A stretch of 14,746 nucleotides of DNA from an uncultured Eubacteriales bacterium (GTDB taxonomy: Bacteria; Bacillota; Clostridia; Oscillospirales; CAG-272). The stretch lies in contig CAKSVM010000076.1 of NCBI GenBank assembly GCA_934503195.1, positions 1 to 14,746 of the forward strand. The letters are read 5' to 3'. Made by a program: the position numbers and the translations under genes. Positions 12,530-14,746 of the stretch are shown here, in pieces (positions within the stretch are counted from its first letter, which is position 1; the number at the start of each line of letters is the position of its first letter). Under the pieces are notes generated by a model. That model saw nothing but the letters and a program-made list of their open reading frames with translations, made no database searches and was not told where the DNA came from.

Positions 12530-14599
12530 ATGAAATGGAAAATCTTACATGAATCAAAGAGACGTCTGCGCGTAAGAGCGGAAGTCGCGCATATGACTCT
12601 CAGAGAAGCCGACATTGTCGAGTATTATATTAGAAACATTCCGGGCGTGCTGGAAGTGAAGGTCTATGACCGCACGCACGACGCGGTGATTCTTTACGGC
12701 GGCGACAAGTCGGCGGTTGTGAAGGCTCTGGCGAAATTCAGAATGAACGACGAGGCGAACGCCGCGCTGGTTCCGTCCCACACCGGACGCGAGATGAGCC
12801 GCGAGTTTGAGGATCGGATCGTAGGTACGATTTTAAGAAGATATATCGGAAAGCTGATTTTTCCGTCTTGGATTCTGAATACGTTCACGGTGATCCGTTC
12901 GCTTAAATACCTGAAGGCCGGGTTTTCGCGGCTCCTGAAGGGTAAGATCGACGTTCCGGTGCTTGACGCGACGGCGGTCACGGTCTCAGTGCTGAGACTC
13001 GACTTCAAGACGGCCTCGTCGATAATGTTTCTTCTGAAGATCGGCGAGATTCTTGAGGACTGGACGCACAGAAAGTCGGTCGACGACCTCGCGCGGTCGA
13101 TGTCGCTTAACATCGACAAGGTCTGGGTAAAGAAGGACGAAAACGAATTTCTGGTAAACGTGAACGAAGTGAACGCGGGCGACGAGATCATCGTCCGCAC
13201 CGGAAACATGATCCCTCTTGACGGCCGCGTTGTCTCGGGCGAGATGACGGTAAATCAGGCTTCAATGACCGGAGAATCGGAGGCCGTTCCGAAGTCCGCG
13301 GGCAGGCTTGTCTACGCCGGAACTGTGGTCGAAGAGGGCGAATGCGTTGTCAGAGTCGAAAAGGGCGCGGGCGACGGACGCTATGACCGGATCGTGAAGA
13401 TGATCGAGGAATCAGAAAAGCTGAAGTCCGACACCGAGGACAAGGCGTCACACCTCGCCGACAAGCTGGTTCCGTACAGTCTCGGCACTACGATTCTGAC
13501 CTATCTCATCACGAGAAACCCGACAAAGGCACTCGGAATCCTGATGGTCGACTTCTCCTGCGCGCTCAAGCTGGCGATGCCTGTCGCGGTGCTTTCCGCG
13601 ATGCGCGAGGGAAATTCGCACAAGATTTCGTTCAAGGGCGGAAAGTTCCTTGAGGCCGTGTCTGACGCGAAGACGATCGTATTTGACAAGACCGGAACGC
13701 TTACCCGCGCGACGCCGAAGGTTTCGCACATCGTGGTCTTCGGCGACCGAGACGAAAACGAGCTTCTGAGAGTCGCGGCCTGCCTTGAGGAGCATTTCCC
13801 GCACTCTATGGCGAACGCGGTGGTAAGGGAAGCCAGCCGACGCGGACTTTCGCACGAGGAATGCCATTCGAACGTCGAATACATAGTCGCGCACGGAATC
13901 ACCGGAATCGTCGAGGGCGAGAAGGTCGTCATCGGAAGCCATCATTTCGTCTTTGAGGACGAGAAGTGCGTGATTCCCGACATGGAGAAGTTCGACGCGA
14001 TAACCGACAGCTGTTCGCATCTCTACATGGCGGTCGGCGGGACTCTCGCGGCCGTGATCTGCATCGAGGATCCGCTGCGCGATGAAGCTCCCGAGGTGAT
14101 AAAGGCACTCAGAAAAGCCGGATTTGAACGTATTGTGATGATGACCGGAGACAGCGACCGCACCGCGCGCGCGATCGCCGCGAAGGTCGGAGTTGACGAA
14201 TACCGCTCCGAGGTTCTCCCTGAGGACAAGGCGGCTTTTGTAAAGGCCGAACACGCCGCCGGACGGAAGGTTGTCATGATCGGCGACGGAGTGAATGACG
14301 CGCCCGCGCTCTCGGAGGCTGACGCCGGAGTGGCGGTCTCGACCGGAGCCGCTATCGCGCGGGAGATCGCGGACATAACGATCACGACCGAGGATCTTCG
14401 CGCGCTGGTGACGATGAAGCTGATCTCGGACGCGCTGATGAAGCGCATCCACGCGAACTACAGATTCATAATCTCGTTCAATCTGGGGCTTATCATTGCC
14501 GGAGTGGCCGGAATTCTTCCGCCCGCGACCTCCGCGCTGCTGCACAATCTTTCAACGCTTGGTATCGGACTTCGGAGCATGACGAATCTGCTTGACTGA
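12530..14599 (+). CDS. Heavy-metal-translocating P1B-type ATPase with a non-canonical FSC transport motif
   Basis: The 689-residue protein has an N-terminal HMA-like domain without CxxC (about 1-80, starting KRRLRVRAEV), then membrane helices and an actuator domain with TGES (247-250). The catalytic core has DKTGTL (phosphorylated D386), an HP-like EEHFPHSMA element, MTGDS and GDGVNDAP (585-592). The membrane helix before the P domain, where P1B ATPases carry CPC, SPC or CPH, reads FSCALKLAMP (342-351): Cys344 is kept but the usual proline is Ser343. The last helices contain PATSALLHNLSTLGIGLRSM. All parts of the ATP cycle are present, so it should be an active metal exporter. GGAG lies 7 nt before the ATG at 12530. 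The metal is not determined by this motif; Fe2+, Mn2+ or Zn2+ fit the neighbours, Cu+ less well. Confidence 0.93.
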   Translation: MKWKILHESKRRLRVRAEVAHMTLREADIVEYYIRNIPGVLEVKVYDRTHDAVILYGGDKSAVVKALAKFRMNDEANAALVPSHTGREMSREFEDRIVGTILRRYIGKLIFPSWILNTFTVIRSLKYLKAGFSRLLKGKIDVPVLDATAVTVSVLRLDFKTASSIMFLLKIGEILEDWTHRKSVDDLARSMSLNIDKVWVKKDENEFLVNVNEVNAGDEIIVRTGNMIPLDGRVVSGEMTVNQASMTGESEAVPKSAGRLVYAGTVVEEGECVVRVEKGAGDGRYDRIVKMIEESEKLKSDTEDKASHLADKLVPYSLGTTILTYLITRNPTKALGILMVDFSCALKLAMPVAVLSAMREGNSHKISFKGGKFLEAVSDAKTIVFDKTGTLTRATPKVSHIVVFGDRDENELLRVAACLEEHFPHSMANAVVREASRRGLSHEECHSNVEYIVAHGITGIVEGEKVVIGSHHFVFEDEKCVIPDMEKFDAITDSCSHLYMAVGGTLAAVICIEDPLRDEAPEVIKALRKAGFERIVMMTGDSDRTARAIAAKVGVDEYRSEVLPEDKAAFVKAEHAAGRKVVMIGDGVNDAPALSEADAGVAVSTGAAIAREIADITITTEDLRALVTMKLISDALMKRIHANYRFIISFNLGLIIAGVAGILPPATSALLHNLSTLGIGLRSMTNLLD

Positions 14600-14664
14600 A
14601 TAGTTACGGTGCTGCTACGCAAAGAGGCTTTTCGTCGGTCTATGGACTTGTAGTTGTACATAAT

Positions 14665-14737
14665 CCCCAGAGGGGCGCGAAGCGCGGCAAACGCCGCGCT
14701 TCGCGTCGCGTCCGGGCGGCGAAGCCGCCCGGACGCG
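14665..14737. repeat. Three tandem perfect GC-rich palindromes
   Basis: CCCC-AGA-GGGG (14665-14675) is followed by a 13-bp perfect stem with a 4-nt loop (14676-14688 with 14693-14705) and a 14-bp perfect stem with a GAA loop (14707-14720 with 14724-14737). No T-run follows within the window. They lie 66 nt after the ATPase stop, and the first bases CAGAGGGG also occur, inverted, beside the hairpin at 9771-9798. The stretch 14600-14664 holds nothing recognisable. The array may end transcription or be an extragenic repeat family. Confidence 0.8.
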
Positions 14738-14746
14738 AGTACAGGT

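Noticed and set aside
13448..14545. 365-residue open frame on the - strand opposite the ATPase
   Set aside because: Antisense shadow of a secure gene; rich in Arg and His with no recognisable fold.
14600..14664. tRNA or small RNA gene after the ATPase
   Set aside because: No cloverleaf, CCA end or promoter could be found in this stretch.

Overview
The window reads like an anaerobic bacterium of the Bacillota (class Clostridia), probably a fermentative gut-type lineage. The evidence is strong AGGAGG-type ribosome binding sites, TGnTATAAT promoters, a complete [FeFe]-hydrogenase maturation set, a Clostridia-style Feo iron-uptake cluster with a Cys-rich FeoB partner, and a lipoprotein with a Cys-rich CxDPLCxH motif. 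The taxonomic call is inference; no rRNA or marker gene is present.

Layout. (1) 97-459 (+) is a small SdpI/YhfL-family membrane protein with its own promoter, closed by a bidirectional terminator at 466-494. (2) 5837 down to 495 (-) is one apparent operon: TM1266-type regulator, hydE, an unrelated beta-propeller-like lipoprotein, hydG, hydF. These build the H-cluster of [FeFe] hydrogenase; no hydrogenase structural gene is in the window. The operon has a leader of about 115 nt holding an intrinsic terminator just before the first ribosome binding site and a mutually exclusive antiterminator, so it looks attenuator-controlled. (3) 6401-6006 (-) is a DtxR-family metalloregulator with iron-type ligands, divergent from feoA-feoA-feoB and the FeoB-associated Cys-rich peptide (6696-9983, +). 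Four TTAG...CTAA palindromes surround this cluster and are its likely operators.

(4) 10239-12044 (+) is a compact group: a DtxR-like protein that has lost most metal ligands, a small one-pass membrane protein, an HMA-domain metal-binding protein (MxCxxC) and an AraC-family regulator overlapping it by 4 nt. (5) Beyond the araC gene, imperfect direct repeats with an exact 21-bp period run into an extended -10 promoter that should drive a small YtxH/DUF6110-like protein and a P1B-type metal ATPase (12191-14599). An intrinsic terminator lies between those two genes. The ATPase lacks the proline of the CPx transport motif (it reads FSC). The window ends in strong tandem GC-rich palindromes.

Taken together, the region couples ferrous iron import (Feo), an iron-consuming cofactor assembly pathway (HydEFG), and a candidate metal-efflux and metal-sensing module (DtxR-like, HMA, AraC, ATPase). 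The last module, with its AraC-type iterons and a duplicated ELFDNPS peptide start, is the least described part.
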